Assembly: GCA_014384515.1 (NCBI GenBank)
Contig: JACNFS010000041.1
Coordinates: 1 to 5,975 of the forward strand
Length of the DNA stretch: 5,975 nucleotides
Direction of reading: 5' to 3'
From: Dehalococcoidia bacterium
GTDB taxonomy: Bacteria > Chloroflexota > Dehalococcoidia > GIF9 > UBA5629
Below are positions 5,959-5,975 of the stretch, piece by piece. Made by a program: the position numbers and the translations under genes. Under the pieces are notes generated by a model. That model saw nothing but the letters and a program-made list of their open reading frames with translations, was not told the origin of the DNA and made no database searches. The first letter of the stretch is position 1; each line of letters starts with the position of its first letter.

Positions 5959-5975
5959 AGCAAAATAATAAACAT

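Larger units (their letters stand above)
5842..5975. other. Non-coding leader upstream of the permease
   Basis: No credible gene is visible in these 134 bases. They hold the strong ribosome binding site with its short ORF, the inverted repeat and the weak promoter candidate described separately. A TATTAT on the minus strand at 5965-5970 could be a -10 box, but its -35 box would lie at or beyond the window edge. Confidence 0.5.

Noticed and set aside
5922..5975. Minus-strand frame from the right edge encoding a hydrophobic peptide (MFIILLIVIPCECHLSI)
   Set aside because: It could be the end of an upstream membrane protein gene, but another frame is also open at the edge, it is only 17 codons, and it covers the inverted repeat. 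Too little to call a gene.

Overview
The window is a single-direction gene convoy. All five recognisable genes lie on the minus strand and read from right to left: a TauE/SafE-family membrane permease, a small DUF1634-type membrane protein, a family 4 (Fe-S) uracil-DNA glycosylase, ribonuclease J, and an FtsK/SpoIIIE DNA translocase. The gaps between them are 23, 38 (from the ATG preferred here), 9 and 7 bases. No RNA gene, insertion sequence, CRISPR array or phage gene is visible. The only stretch of any size without a gene is the right-hand 134 bases.

The gene set and protein style point to a bacterium, most likely a member of the Chloroflexota and probably the Dehalococcoidia. The features behind this are moderate G+C, a single RNase J of about 550 residues placed directly before ftsK, a charged insertion in the FtsK alpha domain, and a family 4 UDG in place of family 1. 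This is recognition from memory of the family, not a search, so the taxonomic call is moderate at best.

Layout from transcription start to end: (1) 5842-5975 is a leader with a strong but oddly placed ribosome binding site, an 8-codon upstream ORF, a small inverted repeat and a weak promoter candidate. (2) 4577-5841 is a two-gene anion-transport module (TauE/SafE plus DUF1634). (3) At 4547-4575, right after the DUF1634 stop codon, there is a near-consensus sigma-70 promoter. It is placed so that the uracil-DNA glycosylase mRNA would start on, or two bases before, its ATG. (4) 62-4538 is the genome-maintenance and RNA-turnover module, glycosylase - rnj - ftsK, with tight spacing that suggests one transcript and translational coupling.

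The genes fall into two functional units. The first moves anions, possibly sulfur oxyanions or organosulfonates, across the membrane. The second removes uracil from DNA, processes and degrades RNA, and pumps chromosome ends through the division septum. Three observations deserve most attention: the glycosylase ends in QLSLF, a match to the bacterial sliding-clamp-binding pentapeptide; its promoter implies a leaderless or nearly leaderless mRNA; and the FtsK reading frame stops inside the wing of its C-terminal winged helix, while an adjacent frame stays open to the window edge and carries a plausible continuation. No wholly new multigene system is evident.
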